This document shows positions 54,762 through 63,883 of a stretch of 64,000 nt of DNA, piece after piece. A model generated the notes under the pieces. That model made no database searches. It was not told where the DNA came from and worked only from the letters and a program-made list of their open reading frames with translations. Made by a program: the position numbers and the translations under genes. Source of the stretch: Thiorhodovibrio litoralis (GTDB lineage Bacteria > Pseudomonadota > Gammaproteobacteria > Chromatiales > Chromatiaceae). Positions within the stretch are counted from its first letter, which is position 1; the number at the start of each line of letters is the position of its first letter. The DNA lies in NCBI RefSeq assembly GCF_033954455.1, contig NZ_CP121473.1:806001-870000 (forward strand), written 5' to 3'.

Positions 54762-55481
54762 ATGACCACAGACGCCCTGACCGATGACATCGCCCTGCGT
54801 ATTGGACTCGCTGCCCGCGCGCTGCCCGACACACCACCCGAGCGGCTGCTCAAGGTGCTGGCTGACTGCATCGGCCTGCCGCCCAGTGCCGAGAAGCTCG
54901 AAGGCTTAAGCGTCAAGGAGCTGCGCTCCGGCGCCAGTGGCGAGTTTTCCGACTTCGACACCTCCGTCATCAAGAGCGCGCTCGCTTACCTCAAAGGCAC
55001 CGCCAGCATGGACACCATGCCGCCGCCGGAGCCCGAGAGCCCCATCCTGAGCGCCGACGGAACCGACCCCGACGGTATCATCCGGGTCGCATTCGCCTCT
55101 AACAACGGCGAGCTGCTCGATGGCCACTTCGGCGCCTGCCAGCGTTTTCTGGTCTATCAAGTCGGCGTTGACCAGGCGCGCCTGATCGACTGCCGCGAAA
55201 TTGACGACAGTCAGGCCGAGGACGACAAGAACGGCTACCGCGCCAGCCTGATCGCCGACTGCCAGCTCCTCTACGTCGTCTCCATCGGCGGCCCGGCTGC
55301 CGCTAAGGTCGTCAAGCACGACATCCACCCCATCAAGCTTCCAGACGGCGGCTCCGCACCTGCCCTGATCAGCGACCTCCAGCAAGTCATCGCCGACAAA
55401 ACCCCACCCTGGCTCGCCAAAGCCATGGGCCATCCGGCCGAAGACCGGGTCCGCTTTGCAGCAGAAGCCCTCGAGTCATAA
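54762..55481 (+). CDS. NifY/NafY-type dinitrogenase FeMo-cofactor-binding protein
   Basis: 239 residues from the ATG at 54762, preceded by GAGGA; the longer open frame from 54606 lacks homology. The N-terminal 90 residues resemble the NafY/NifY accessory domain that binds apo-NifDK; the C-terminal part is the NifX/NifB-C-like dinitrogenase cofactor domain (RVAFASNNGELLDGHFGACQRFLVYQV, with His and Cys at HFGAC, and LLYVVSIGGPAAAKVVKHDIHPIKL). It probably carries or inserts FeMo-co. NifY and NafY are too similar to separate by eye. Confidence 0.8.
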   Translation: MTTDALTDDIALRIGLAARALPDTPPERLLKVLADCIGLPPSAEKLEGLSVKELRSGASGEFSDFDTSVIKSALAYLKGTASMDTMPPPEPESPILSADGTDPDGIIRVAFASNNGELLDGHFGACQRFLVYQVGVDQARLIDCREIDDSQAEDDKNGYRASLIADCQLLYVVSIGGPAAAKVVKHDIHPIKLPDGGSAPALISDLQQVIADKTPPWLAKAMGHPAEDRVRFAAEALES

Positions 55482-55504
55482 TCCCCCACGATGATTCCGC
55501 CACG

Positions 55505-55780
55505 ATGATTGCACCAGAACGCCTCGACCAAATCGTCACCATCGTCGAACGCGCCGGGCTTAACCTCCAAACCCTCGGCGCCCTGCGCGAAGCCCTGCCC
55601 GACATCCACTTCACCCATTGCATGGATGATGATCTCGGCAACAAAAACCCGGTGCGCAGCACCGAAGCCTTCAACCTCTACCTGGTAGAAGGCAGCAGCG
55701 GCCACTGCCTGCAGATCACCCAGAATGCGGACCTCGCCACCGGCGTGGTGCTCGCCGAGATTGACGAGCCAGACGCTTAA
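55505..55780 (+). CDS. Small nif-associated protein of unknown function
   Basis: 91 residues, acidic, soluble: ERLDQIVTIVERAGLNLQTL then LREALPDIHFTHCMDDDLG with one cysteine. Similar short proteins occur next to nifY or nifX in other gammaproteobacterial nif clusters, but no activity is known to me. It starts 23 bases after the NifY-like gene and is the last nif-type gene here; nifE, nifN and nifB are not in the window. Confidence 0.6.
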   Translation: MIAPERLDQIVTIVERAGLNLQTLGALREALPDIHFTHCMDDDLGNKNPVRSTEAFNLYLVEGSSGHCLQITQNADLATGVVLAEIDEPDA

Positions 55781-55885
55781 GCGCGGCGCTTTGCCGCGGG
55801 CTTTGCGCGTCCTTGCTTGTATCGCCCGCGGCTCTCTGCTAACTTGCTCGCTTGCGCTGCATGTGAGATGCGGCGCTTCTGTTTT

Positions 55886-56000
55886 GGTGGGTGGTGTCGG
55901 TCCCCGCGCAAGGCTAAGTCGTGAACCCGGTCAGGCCCGGAAGGGAGCAGCCGCAGCGATGGACGTCTGTGCCGTGGTGTGGCTGGCACTGCCCACCACC
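55886..56000 (+). ncRNA. ffs: Signal recognition particle RNA (4.5S)
   Basis: The conserved apical core is present: GTGAACCCGGTCAGGCCCGG then AAGGGAGCAGCCGCAG. The ends GGTGGGTGGTG and CACTGCCCACC pair to close the long hairpin, giving about 115 bases, the usual length in gammaproteobacteria. It partners Ffh for co-translational membrane targeting. The exact ends are estimated from pairing. It lies 76 bases upstream of dnaX. Confidence 0.9.
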
Positions 56001-56076
56001 CTGCCATCGGGCTTGGCCTGTGGGCTTAGTCAGAGCCCCACCCCTTCCAGCCAAGCGCGCGCTCTAAAGCATTTGC

Positions 56077-57861
56077 ATGTTGTTTAGCGATTCCGAACTG
56101 GCCGAGAATGCCACCACAGCCTATCAGGTGCTGGCGCGCAAATGGCGCCCGCGCGCCTTCGCCGACTTAGTCGGGCAGGAGCATGTTGTCCAGGCGCTGA
56201 CCAATGCACTCGATCGCGGTCAGTTGCACCACGCCTACCTGTTTACCGGCACCCGCGGCGTTGGCAAGACCACGCTTGCGCGCATCCTCGCCAAGTCACT
56301 GAACTGTGAGCAAGGGGTGACTTCCTCACCCTGCGGCGTCTGCTCGAGCTGTCGCGAGATTCACGAGGGCCGCTTTATTGACCTGCAAGAGGTCGATGCC
56401 GCCTCGCGCACCAAGGTCGATCAGACGCGCGAGCTGCTCGATAATGTGCCCTTCGCGCCGGTGCGCGGCCGCTACAAGGTGTACTTGATCGACGAGGTGC
56501 ACATGTTCTCGACCAGCAGCTTCAATGCGCTGCTGAAAACGCTCGAAGAACCACCGCCGCATGTGAAGTTCGTACTCGCCACGACCGACCCGCAAAAAGT
56601 GCCGGCCACGGTGTTGTCACGCTGTCTGCAGTTCAACCTCAAACATTTGTTGCCAGAGCAGATCGGCGCGCAATTTCGCCGCGTGCTGGAGGCCGAGCAG
56701 ATCGAATTCGAGGACCAGGCCCTGGCTCTGCTGGCGCGTGCGGCCGAGGGCAGCATGCGCGATGGCCTGAGCCTGCTCGATCAGGGCATTGCCTTCGGCG
56801 GCGGCCGGCTTGGGGTGGCGGATGTGCGCGCCATGCTTGGCGCGCTTGATCACGATTTGACCCTGGCGCTGGTCGAGGCCTTGTGCGACTGCGATGGCGA
56901 GCGTCTGCTGGCGGAAGTCGGCCGGGTCGCGGAGCTGACTCCGGACTTTGCCAGCGTGCTCAAGGCGGTGATCGAGCTGCTGCATCGGTTAGCACTGGCG
57001 CAGCAAGTGCCGGCAACCCTGGACACGGCCGACCCGGACTACGAGCGCCTGAAGGCTCTGGCTGAGCGCGTCGCGCCAGCGGATGTGCAGCTCTTCTATC
57101 AGATTGCGGTGATGGGGCAACAGGACTTGCCGCTGGCGCCGGATGCGCGCACCGGGCTTGAGATGGTCCTACTGCGGGCGCTCGCCTTTCGACCCGATAC
57201 CGAATCCGCCTCGCGCGCGAGTGCCCGTCACAACGGTGGGCCGGCAACTCCTGGGGCGGCAGGGACATCGGGCCCGAATGGCGGATTGGCTGGCGGGTCT
57301 GCTGGCGGCTCGTCAGGGTCGAGCACGCTGGCCGCGGCAGAGGCGGCCAAGCCAGATGCCGTTGCCGAGCCGAAACAAACGGCGATCGCGCCAAGCATTG
57401 AACCCAAAGATGTCGTTGCGCGGCCGGTCGCGCCATCGGACGATTCAAGGTCAGGCGGCCGGGCAACAGGACCAAAGAGTGATCAAGACTGGCATGCGCT
57501 GGTCGAACACCTGCCGGTCAATGGACTTGGGCGGCAGCTGGCCTCCCACTGCGCGTTTCAGTCCTGGGGCAACGGCGAGTTGCATCTGCATCTGGAGCCC
57601 GACTGCGAGCATCTGATCAAGGCCGATGCGGCGGAACAACGGCTGGCGGATTCCCTCCAAGAGGTGCTTGGCGAGCCGGTGCGCTTGCGGATTCAAACGC
57701 TGCGCTCGCCCAGCGATACACCGGCACAGGCGTTGGCGCGCAAAGCCAAACAGCGCCAGCGCGAGGCCGAGGCGCTAATGCGCGAGGACCCCATTGCCCT
57801 GGGGATGGTCGCGCGGCTGAATGCGCAATGGGTGCCGGACAGCATTCGGGCGACCGGCTGA
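56077..57861 (+). CDS. dnaX: DNA polymerase III subunits gamma/tau
   Basis: 594 residues. The clamp-loader ATPase has Walker A FTGTRGVGKTTLARILAK, the zinc module (CEQGVTSSPCGVCSSC), Walker B with LIDEVHMFS, and sensor 1 ATTDPQKVPATVLSRC. Domain III follows, then a Gly/Ser/Ala/Pro-rich linker (about residues 380-460) and the tau-specific C-terminal region contacting the polymerase. No A-AAA-AAG frameshift site for gamma was noticed. The order ffs-dnaX-ybaB-recR is common in this class. Confidence 0.96.
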   Translation: MLFSDSELAENATTAYQVLARKWRPRAFADLVGQEHVVQALTNALDRGQLHHAYLFTGTRGVGKTTLARILAKSLNCEQGVTSSPCGVCSSCREIHEGRFIDLQEVDAASRTKVDQTRELLDNVPFAPVRGRYKVYLIDEVHMFSTSSFNALLKTLEEPPPHVKFVLATTDPQKVPATVLSRCLQFNLKHLLPEQIGAQFRRVLEAEQIEFEDQALALLARAAEGSMRDGLSLLDQGIAFGGGRLGVADVRAMLGALDHDLTLALVEALCDCDGERLLAEVGRVAELTPDFASVLKAVIELLHRLALAQQVPATLDTADPDYERLKALAERVAPADVQLFYQIAVMGQQDLPLAPDARTGLEMVLLRALAFRPDTESASRASARHNGGPATPGAAGTSGPNGGLAGGSAGGSSGSSTLAAAEAAKPDAVAEPKQTAIAPSIEPKDVVARPVAPSDDSRSGGRATGPKSDQDWHALVEHLPVNGLGRQLASHCAFQSWGNGELHLHLEPDCEHLIKADAAEQRLADSLQEVLGEPVRLRIQTLRSPSDTPAQALARKAKQRQREAEALMREDPIALGMVARLNAQWVPDSIRATG

Positions 57862-57913
57862 TTCGCCGCGGCAGGCGCGGGGCTTCCGTCGCCAACAACC
57901 GGCGTGACTTAGA

Positions 57914-57940
57914 GCGGGTTGCCGTTGGGGCGCAACCCGC
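57914..57940 (+). terminator. Hairpin between dnaX and ybaB
   Basis: GCGGGTTGC and GCAACCCGC pair perfectly (9 bp) around a nine-base loop, 53 bases after the dnaX stop. There is no clear U-run; possibly a partial terminator or processing site. Confidence 0.4.
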
Positions 57941-57985
57941 AACTTATCGTGACATTAGGCAACGCATAAAAACAGAGGATTACGC

Positions 57986-58309
57986 ATGAAAGGCGGAATT
58001 GGAAACATGCTCAAGCAGGCGCAGAAAATGCAGCAGGAGCTGCAAGAGTCGCAGGAGCGCCTAGCGCAGGAGGAGGTGACCGGGGAGTCCGGCGGCGGCA
58101 TGGTGAAGATCACCTTGAACGGCAAGTACGAGGTGCGCAAGGTTGAGCTCGATCCGTCGCTGATGAGCGACGAGAAGGAAATGCTCGAGGACCTGATCGC
58201 TGCGGCCACCAACGACGCGGTGCAGCGGGTTTCCGAGAAGCAAAAGGAAAGCATGGCGAGTCTGACTGCGGGTCTGCCGTTGCCCCCAGGCATGAAGCTG
58301 CCGTTTTAG
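57986..58309 (+). CDS. ybaB: YbaB/EbfC-family nucleoid-associated protein
   Basis: 107 residues matching the family: [20 protein letters not shown] at the start, [20 protein letters not shown] in the middle and [12 protein letters not shown] at the end. It binds DNA as a dimer with a tweezer-like shape. It sits between dnaX and recR as in E. coli. Confidence 0.95.
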   Translation: MKGGIGNMLKQAQKMQQELQESQERLAQEEVTGESGGGMVKITLNGKYEVRKVELDPSLMSDEKEMLEDLIAAATNDAVQRVSEKQKESMASLTAGLPLPPGMKLPF

Positions 58310-58414
58310 ATCGGCGTGCGCGAGGCTCAGGCGAACGGGAGGCGCAAGCGTCGCTGAGCGCGAGCCCTGCGCTTGGTGCCACTCGCGATTGCTTGTGCAG
58401 GATGTCTCTGCCCA

Positions 58415-59035
58415 ATGCGCTTGCCAGATGTCATTGCCGTGTCAGAATCTCACCTACTGCCTGAATTGATCGACTCTCTGCGCTGTCTGCCAGGCGTCGG
58501 GCCGAAGTCGGCGCAGCGTATGGCGTTCTATCTGCTCGAGCGCGATCGCGACGCCGGTCGCCACCTGGCTGCGGTGATGGCGTCGGCCATGGACCGGATC
58601 GGGCGCTGTGAGTCGTGCCGCACGCTGACAGAAGCCCAACTTTGCAGCATCTGCGCCAGTTCCAAGCGCGATCAGAGTCTGGTCTGCGTGGTGGAGGGGC
58701 CGTCCGACGTGGCGGCGATTGAGCAAGCAACCGAGTTCTCTGGCGTCTATTTTGTGCTTGGCGGGCGGCTGTCGCCGCTCGACGGGATCGGTCCCGATGA
58801 GCTTGAGCTCGACCGCCTGCAACAAAGGCTGGCCGGCGACGGGGTGACTGAGTTGATTCTCGCAATTAGTCCGACGATCGAGGGTAGCGCCACCTCGCAC
58901 TACATTGCGGAGATGGCAGCCGCCGTCCGGGTACCGGTCACGCGCATCGCCCACGGCGTGCCTTTGGGCGGAGAGCTCGAGTACGTCGACGGCGGAACTC
59001 TGGCGCATGCGTTTAGCGGACGTCAGCCGGTTTAG
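58415..59035 (+). CDS. recR: Recombination mediator protein RecR
   Basis: 206 residues from the ATG at 58415 with AGGA upstream; a GTG at 58439 would give 198 residues and aligns equally well with the usual start. It has a helix-hairpin-helix ([17 protein letters not shown]), a C4 zinc finger ([16 protein letters not shown]), a Toprim domain ([14 protein letters not shown]) and a Walker-like C-terminal segment ([17 protein letters not shown]-type). It acts with RecFO to load RecA on gapped DNA. Confidence 0.95.
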   Translation: MRLPDVIAVSESHLLPELIDSLRCLPGVGPKSAQRMAFYLLERDRDAGRHLAAVMASAMDRIGRCESCRTLTEAQLCSICASSKRDQSLVCVVEGPSDVAAIEQATEFSGVYFVLGGRLSPLDGIGPDELELDRLQQRLAGDGVTELILAISPTIEGSATSHYIAEMAAAVRVPVTRIAHGVPLGGELEYVDGGTLAHAFSGRQPV

Positions 59036-59093
59036 CGCCTATCGCCAAGAGATGGCACAATGGGCGCCATCACCATCAGGAGGCCGGAAAGTC

Positions 59094-59438
59094 ATGTCGG
59101 ATACTGTGTTCGGTAAAATCGCGCGCGGCGAGATGGACGCCGATATCGTTTATCAGGATGATCAGGCCGTCGCCTTTCGCGACCTGAGTCCGCAGGCGCC
59201 GGTGCACATACTGATTATTCCGCGCAAGCCCATTGCCACGCTCAACGACGTCTCGCCTGAGGACGCCGCCCTGGTCGGACATCTGTTCCTGGTCGCCTCC
59301 AAGGTGGCTGCGCAGGAGGGAGTGGCCGAGCAGGGTTATCGCACCGTCATCAATTGCAATGCTCAGGCTGGCCAGACGGTTTATCATCTGCATGTGCACC
59401 TGCTGGCCGGACGCGCGCTGCAGTGGCCTCCGGGTTAG
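59094..59438 (+). CDS. hinT: HIT-family nucleotide phosphoramidase (HinT-like)
   Basis: 114 residues from the ATG at 59094; the longer frame upstream overlaps recR and lacks homology. The histidine triad is HLHVHLLAG, and the start DTVFGKIARGEMDADIVYQDD is typical of HinT/protein kinase C inhibitor homologues. It hydrolyses adenosine phosphoramidates and lysyl-AMP-type substrates. Confidence 0.93.
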   Translation: MSDTVFGKIARGEMDADIVYQDDQAVAFRDLSPQAPVHILIIPRKPIATLNDVSPEDAALVGHLFLVASKVAAQEGVAEQGYRTVINCNAQAGQTVYHLHVHLLAGRALQWPPG

Positions 59439-59543
59439 CCAGCGGCTTTGGTGCAGGGAGCCTTTGGGACTCAGCGGCTCCTGCGATTGGCCCCTATGAC
59501 AGCGTCTCTGCTGCCTGCGCTTTGCCTGCGATGGACTGATGCG

Positions 59544-60350
59544 ATGACTGTGCAAAATGAGTCGGAAAACAACGCGACCCAAAGTGTCCTCGACATTAAG
59601 GCAGCGTCTTTCAGTCTGCCCGTTATTCGGCTGTTGCGGCTCGATATGGAGAGCTTCGCCGATGAGATCAGGGCCAAGGTAGAGCAGGCGCCGGACTTTT
59701 TTCTCCACGCCCCTGTGGTGATTGATCTCGGCGGACTTGATGATCCGGCAGCAGAGGTGAATTTCCCGCGTTTGGTCGGGCTGTTGCGGGGCTACGGTAT
59801 GCTGCCGATCGGGCTGCGTGGCGGCTCGGCGGAACAACAGGATGCGGCGCGCGCCATGGAGCTGGTGCTGATGAGCGACGGCGGCCGGCGGCGCGTGCAT
59901 GAGACGGCGCGCAACGGTGACTCCGAGGTGGCGGATGCCGTCAAACAGGCAGAGAGCCTGCAGACCGGCGACAAGGCCCCACGCGGCGAAGTGCCCCAGA
60001 ACGGCAATGGCATAGGAATTGAAGTTGGTTCCACCCTGATCGACCGTCCGGTGCGTTCTGGGCAAAAGGTCTATGCTGCTGGCGGCGACCTGACGGTGAC
60101 GGCTGCTGTTAACTCGGGCGCCGAGCTGATGGCGGATGGCAACATCCACATATACGGTCCCTTGCGCGGTCGGGTGTTTGCTGGAATTAGAGGGAACACC
60201 AAGGCGCGGATTTTTTGTCAGGATCTACAGGCGGAGCTGGTGGCGGTGGCTGGTCATTATCGCGTTAGCGAAAATATTCCGCTCAACCTGAAAAACGCCA
60301 GGGTCCAGATTTATCTCGATGAGGAAACCTTGCGGATCGAGCCGTTCTGA
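59544..60350 (+). CDS. minC: Septum site-determining protein MinC
   Basis: 268 residues from the ATG at 59544, placed where homology begins. The N-terminal FtsZ-inhibiting domain is followed by a variable acidic/Gln linker and the beta-helical C-terminal domain (RSGQKVYAAGGDLTVTAAVNSG, GNIHIYGPLRGRVFAGI, ARIFCQDLQAELVAVAGHY) that binds MinD. It blocks FtsZ rings at the cell poles. A hairpin with a T-rich tail follows before minD. Confidence 0.92.
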   Translation: MTVQNESENNATQSVLDIKAASFSLPVIRLLRLDMESFADEIRAKVEQAPDFFLHAPVVIDLGGLDDPAAEVNFPRLVGLLRGYGMLPIGLRGGSAEQQDAARAMELVLMSDGGRRRVHETARNGDSEVADAVKQAESLQTGDKAPRGEVPQNGNGIGIEVGSTLIDRPVRSGQKVYAAGGDLTVTAAVNSGAELMADGNIHIYGPLRGRVFAGIRGNTKARIFCQDLQAELVAVAGHYRVSENIPLNLKNARVQIYLDEETLRIEPF

Positions 60351-60437
60351 CGGTCACGCATTCTTTCCGGGCGAGTGTTTGATGTTGCCAGCGCGGTGCG
60401 CCTTTCGGCAATATACGCTTGGTTTTGCTAGCGGGCG

Positions 60438-60456
60438 GCTGCGCCCTTTGCGCAGC
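60438..60456 (+). terminator. Intrinsic-terminator-like hairpin between minC and minD
   Basis: GCTGCGC and GCGCAGC pair perfectly around CCTTT and are followed by GGCTTTTGTTT. It could lower read-through from minC into minD or mark the start of a separate minDE transcript. Confidence 0.5.
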
Positions 60457-60462
60457 GGCTTT

Positions 60463-60520
60463 TGTTTGGCAGCCTATATGGTTAGCAGCCTAATGGTTTA
60501 GCAGCCTAATGGTTTAGCAG
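60463..60520 (+). repeat. Short tandem repeat merging into the minD ribosome site
   Basis: A 16-base unit TGGTTTAGCAGCCTAA occurs once perfectly (60494-60509), once with one base missing just before it (60479-60493), partially after it (60510-60520) and in degraded form before 60479. The last partial copy runs straight into AGCAGGAGG, the minD Shine-Dalgarno. Confidence 0.8.
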
Positions 60521-60532
60521 GAGGATCAATCC

Positions 60533-61342
60533 TTGGCTAGAGTTATTGTGATCACCTCGGGCAAAGGCGGTGTCGGTAAGACGACCACCGCAGCGGCTAT
60601 GGGCATGGGCCTGGCGCAGAAAGGCCACAAGACCGTGGTGATCGATTTTGACGTGGGCTTGCGTAATCTGGATCTGGTGCTGGGCTGCGAGCGGCGCGTG
60701 GTCTATGACTTTGTCAATATCATCAATGGCGAGGCCAAGCTGAACCAGGCGCTGATCCGCGACAAGCGTTGCGACAAGCTCTCGATTCTGCCTGCCTCGC
60801 AGACGCGGGACAAGGACGCGCTCAGTCGTGAAGGCGTCGGGCAGGTGCTTGAGGATCTGGCCAAGGATCACGAGTACATTATTTGCGATTCGCCAGCCGG
60901 CATTGAGCATGGCGCGCTGATGGCCATGTACTTCGCCGACGATGCCGTGGTGGTGACCAACCCTGAGGTCTCTTCGGTGCGGGACTCAGACCGCATGCTG
61001 GGCATTCTCTCGAGCAAATCGCGCCGGTCTGAGCAAAATCTCGAGCCGATTGCAGAGCATCTGTTGCTGACGCGCTACTCGCCCGAGCGCGTCGAGCGCG
61101 GCGAGATGTTGAGCGTGGCCGATGTGCAGGAAATTCTTTCGTTGAAAATGCTTGGCGTGATCCCGGAATCCCAGGCAGTGCTTAATGCATCCAACGCTGG
61201 CAATCCGGTGATTCTGGATAAAGACTCCAACGCCGGGCAGGCCTATCAGGATATGGTCATGCGATACCTCGGTCATGAGGTTCCCCTGCGATTCCTGTCC
61301 GCCGATAAGCGGGGAATCTTCGGACGCCTGTTCGGAGGCTAG
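60533..61342 (+). CDS. minD: Septum site-determining ATPase MinD
   Basis: 269 residues with a TTG start supported by AGGAGG nine bases upstream and by the family start ARVIVITSGKGGVGKTTTAA (deviant Walker A). Other marks are VIDFDVGLRNLDLVLGCERR and CDSPAGIEHG; the C-terminal FGRLFGG end forms the amphipathic membrane-targeting helix. It oscillates with MinE and recruits MinC. Confidence 0.97.
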   Translation: MARVIVITSGKGGVGKTTTAAAMGMGLAQKGHKTVVIDFDVGLRNLDLVLGCERRVVYDFVNIINGEAKLNQALIRDKRCDKLSILPASQTRDKDALSREGVGQVLEDLAKDHEYIICDSPAGIEHGALMAMYFADDAVVVTNPEVSSVRDSDRMLGILSSKSRRSEQNLEPIAEHLLLTRYSPERVERGEMLSVADVQEILSLKMLGVIPESQAVLNASNAGNPVILDKDSNAGQAYQDMVMRYLGHEVPLRFLSADKRGIFGRLFGG

Positions 61343-61345
61343 CCA

Positions 61346-61612
61346 ATGGGCTTACTCGACTATTTCCGCACAACCAACCGCGCCAAGGGGTCTGCCTCGG
61401 TCGCGAAAGAGCGTCTGCAGATTCTGGTCGCGCACGACCGTCTCGCGCGGGATCGGCCGTCTTACCTGCCACGACTGGAACGCGAGATTCTCGAGGTCAT
61501 CCGCAGATATGTGGATGTTGACCCGAACGCCGTTTCGGTCAGCTACGAGCAGGACGATAACCAGGAGTTTCTCGAGCTCAACATCCTGCTGCCCGACAAC
61601 CCGGGGCGCTAA
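61346..61612 (+). CDS. minE: Cell division topological specificity factor MinE
   Basis: 88 residues: the anti-MinCD N-terminal segment (RLQILVAHDRLARDRPSYLP) and the topological domain (ISYEQDDNQEFLELNILLP-type end). It starts four bases after minD, so the two are co-translated. It is convergent with dapE, with a 34-base gap. Confidence 0.96.
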   Translation: MGLLDYFRTTNRAKGSASVAKERLQILVAHDRLARDRPSYLPRLEREILEVIRRYVDVDPNAVSVSYEQDDNQEFLELNILLPDNPGR

Positions 61613-61646
61613 TTCAGCACTCTATACGGCGCTCTGAGCAAGGGCG

Positions 61647-62885
61647 CTAAGGCGCCAGCAGCCGCTCCAGGATGCCGGCATAAATGGCCGCCAAGGGCTC
61701 AAGATCCGCCACCGGAACGCATTCATCGACCTTATGAATGGTCGCGTTCAGCGGGCCAAGCTCGACTACCTGGGTACCAGTCGGCGCGATAAAGCGCCCG
61801 TCCGATGTGCCGCCGCTGGTCGATAACCGGGTCTCCACTCCAGTCACCGCCTTGATCGCAGCCGCTGTCGCCTTGGTCAGTTTGCCGGCAGGCGTGAGGA
61901 ATGGCTCGCCCGAAAGGCGCCAGTCGATGGCGTACTCCATTCCCGCAGTGGACTGCCCTGCAGCTTGATTCATCTTGGCGTCATCTAGCGCGGCATGATC
62001 TAGCCCGGAGTGGTTTTGCCCAGGTTGGTTTCGGCCGGCATGGTTAACCCCGGCACCATTCAGCAGGGCCACGAAACGCTGCTGGATTTGCTCCGGCGTC
62101 AGTTCGGTCGAAAAGCGCCAGTTGCAAAGCAGTTCCAACTCCCCCGGGATGACATTCTCGGCTCCAGTTCCACTGTGGATGTTGGAGATCTGGAAGCTGG
62201 TCGGCGGGAAGTAGTCGTTGCCCTGGTCCCAGACCTCGGCACACAGCGGACCGAGTATGGCGCTTAGCCGATGGATCGGGTTGTCAGCCAGGCTGGGGTA
62301 GGCCACATGCCCCTGCTTGCCGCGAATGCGCAGCTTCGCGTTCAGGCTGCCGCGGCGCCCGTTGCGAATCTGATCACCGAGCCGGTCCTGACAGGAAGGC
62401 TCGCCGACGACGCAATAATCGATCTGCTCGCCGCGTGCCTGCAACGCCTCGATCACCCGGCGCGTGCCATCAACCGCCGGGCCTTCCTCGTCGCTGGTGA
62501 TCAGCAAGGCGATCGAGCCGACAGGCTTCGGGTGTTGGGCAAGGAACTGTTCGCAGGCGACCACCATCGCGGCAAGAGAACTTTTCATGTCTGCTGCGCC
62601 GCGACCAAAAAGCTGCCCGTCGCGGACCACGGGCACGAAAGGGTCGCTGTGCCAATGCGCGCGCGGCCCGGGTGGCACCACGTCGGTATGACCGGCAAAG
62701 CAGACCAATGGCGGCTTGTCGCCCAGGCGAGCCCACAGGTTAGTGACGTCGCCAAAAGCCATGGATTCGAGCCGGAAGCCGAGCGCGCTCAGACGCTCGC
62801 TGAGCAGCGTCTGACAGCCCGCGTCCTCGGGTGTGATCGATGGGCGCGCAATCAGCGCCTTGGCGAGTTCAAGAACAGAAGACAT
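61647..62885 (-). CDS. dapE: Succinyl-diaminopimelate desuccinylase with a low-complexity insertion
   Basis: 412 residues against about 375 normally. The M20 metallopeptidase residues are in place: [58 protein letters not shown] and a C-terminal [23 protein letters not shown]. It removes succinate in lysine and peptidoglycan precursor synthesis. The extra residues are a run of NHxG/NQPG-like pentapeptides (61945-62055) inserted between the dimerisation and catalytic parts. It follows dapD by 21 bases on the same strand. Confidence 0.95.
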   Translation of the reverse strand: MSSVLELAKALIARPSITPEDAGCQTLLSERLSALGFRLESMAFGDVTNLWARLGDKPPLVCFAGHTDVVPPGPRAHWHSDPFVPVVRDGQLFGRGAADMKSSLAAMVVACEQFLAQHPKPVGSIALLITSDEEGPAVDGTRRVIEALQARGEQIDYCVVGEPSCQDRLGDQIRNGRRGSLNAKLRIRGKQGHVAYPSLADNPIHRLSAILGPLCAEVWDQGNDYFPPTSFQISNIHSGTGAENVIPGELELLCNWRFSTELTPEQIQQRFVALLNGAGVNHAGRNQPGQNHSGLDHAALDDAKMNQAAGQSTAGMEYAIDWRLSGEPFLTPAGKLTKATAAAIKAVTGVETRLSTSGGTSDGRFIAPTGTQVVELGPLNATIHKVDECVPVADLEPLAAIYAGILERLLAP

Positions 62886-62906
62886 GGTTGGCTGTATAGC
62901 GCGGGC

Positions 62907-63728
62907 CTAGATGTCGCGCAGCAGCTCGTTGATGCCGACTTTGCCGCAGGTTTTCTCATCCACCTGCTTGATGATGACTGCGCAATACAGACTATGGGTG
63001 CCGTCTTTCGACGGTAAATTGCCGGGCACCACGACCGAGCCGGGCGGTACATGGCCGAATAGAATCTCGCCAGTCTCGCGGTTGTAGATCTTGGTGCTCT
63101 GGCCGATGTAGACGCCCATGGAGATGACCGCGCCCTCGCCGACGATCACGCCCTCGACAACCTCTGAGCGCGCGCCGATAAAGCAGTTGTCCTCAATGAT
63201 GGTCGGCGCCGCCTGCACTGGCTCCAGCACGCCGCCAATGCCCACACCGCCGGACAGATGCACGTTCTTGCCAATCTGCGCGCAGGAGCCGACCGTGGCC
63301 CAGGTATCGACCATGGTGCCAGAATCGACATAGGCGCCGATATTCACATAGCTCGGCATCAGCACGCAGCTTGGCGCGATATAGGACCCACGGCGCGCGG
63401 TGGCTGGCGGTACCACACGCACGCCGCCTTCGCGGAATTCGCGCGAATTGCTGTCCTGATATTTCGACGGCACCTTGTCGTAGTAATTGGTGAAGCCGCC
63501 CTTGATGAAGGCATTGTCCTCGATGCGAAACGAGAGCAGCACCGCCTTTTTGATCCAGTCGTTCACATGCCATTGGCCGTCGCGCTTCTCCGCCACCCGA
63601 GATTGGCCGCGGTCGAGCTGCTCGATGGTATCCATCACCGCATCCCGCACCAGTGTCTCCACATTGCGTGGGGTAATCTCGGCGCGGCGCTCAAAGGCTT
63701 GTTCGATAATCTGTTGCTGCTCGTTCAA
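62907..63728 (-). CDS. dapD: Tetrahydrodipicolinate N-succinyltransferase
   Basis: 273 residues from the TTG at 63728 (GGAG nearby), chosen because homology starts at [19 protein letters not shown]; a longer frame runs into the inverted repeat upstream. It has the left-handed beta-helix hexapeptide region ([57 protein letters not shown]) and the C-terminal [15 protein letters not shown]. It makes N-succinyl-2-amino-6-oxopimelate for lysine and meso-DAP, upstream of dapE in the same pathway and operon. Confidence 0.95.
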   Translation of the reverse strand: MNEQQQIIEQAFERRAEITPRNVETLVRDAVMDTIEQLDRGQSRVAEKRDGQWHVNDWIKKAVLLSFRIEDNAFIKGGFTNYYDKVPSKYQDSNSREFREGGVRVVPPATARRGSYIAPSCVLMPSYVNIGAYVDSGTMVDTWATVGSCAQIGKNVHLSGGVGIGGVLEPVQAAPTIIEDNCFIGARSEVVEGVIVGEGAVISMGVYIGQSTKIYNRETGEILFGHVPPGSVVVPGNLPSKDGTHSLYCAVIIKQVDEKTCGKVGINELLRDI

Positions 63729-63780
63729 GGTCGGACTCCGGGAGGTGAATGTGCCTGAAACACATAGAGCTTTGGCGTGT

Positions 63781-63883
63781 TTTAGGTCGGGTGACGGGCG
63801 CGGGGGACGCCGTGAATACATCCCTGTAGGCTTCCCGGCGGCGTCCTGCCGCCGAGACCCCCGCGCCCGTCACCCGACCTAAA
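63781..63883. repeat. Perfect 26-bp inverted repeat element upstream of dapD
   Basis: Arm 63781-63806 (starting TTTAGGTCGGGTGACGGGCG) is the exact reverse complement of 63858-63883. The 51-base interior contains a second hairpin, CGGCGGC-GTCCT-GCCGCCG, and the segment GACGCCGTGAATACATCC. The layout suggests a non-autonomous repetitive element or a long mRNA/DNA cruciform in the dapD leader. The remaining bases up to 64000 hold nothing recognised. Confidence 0.85.

Noticed and set aside
60479-60520. CRISPR-like array
   Set aside because: The units are contiguous 16-base tandem copies without spacers, and no cas gene is present.
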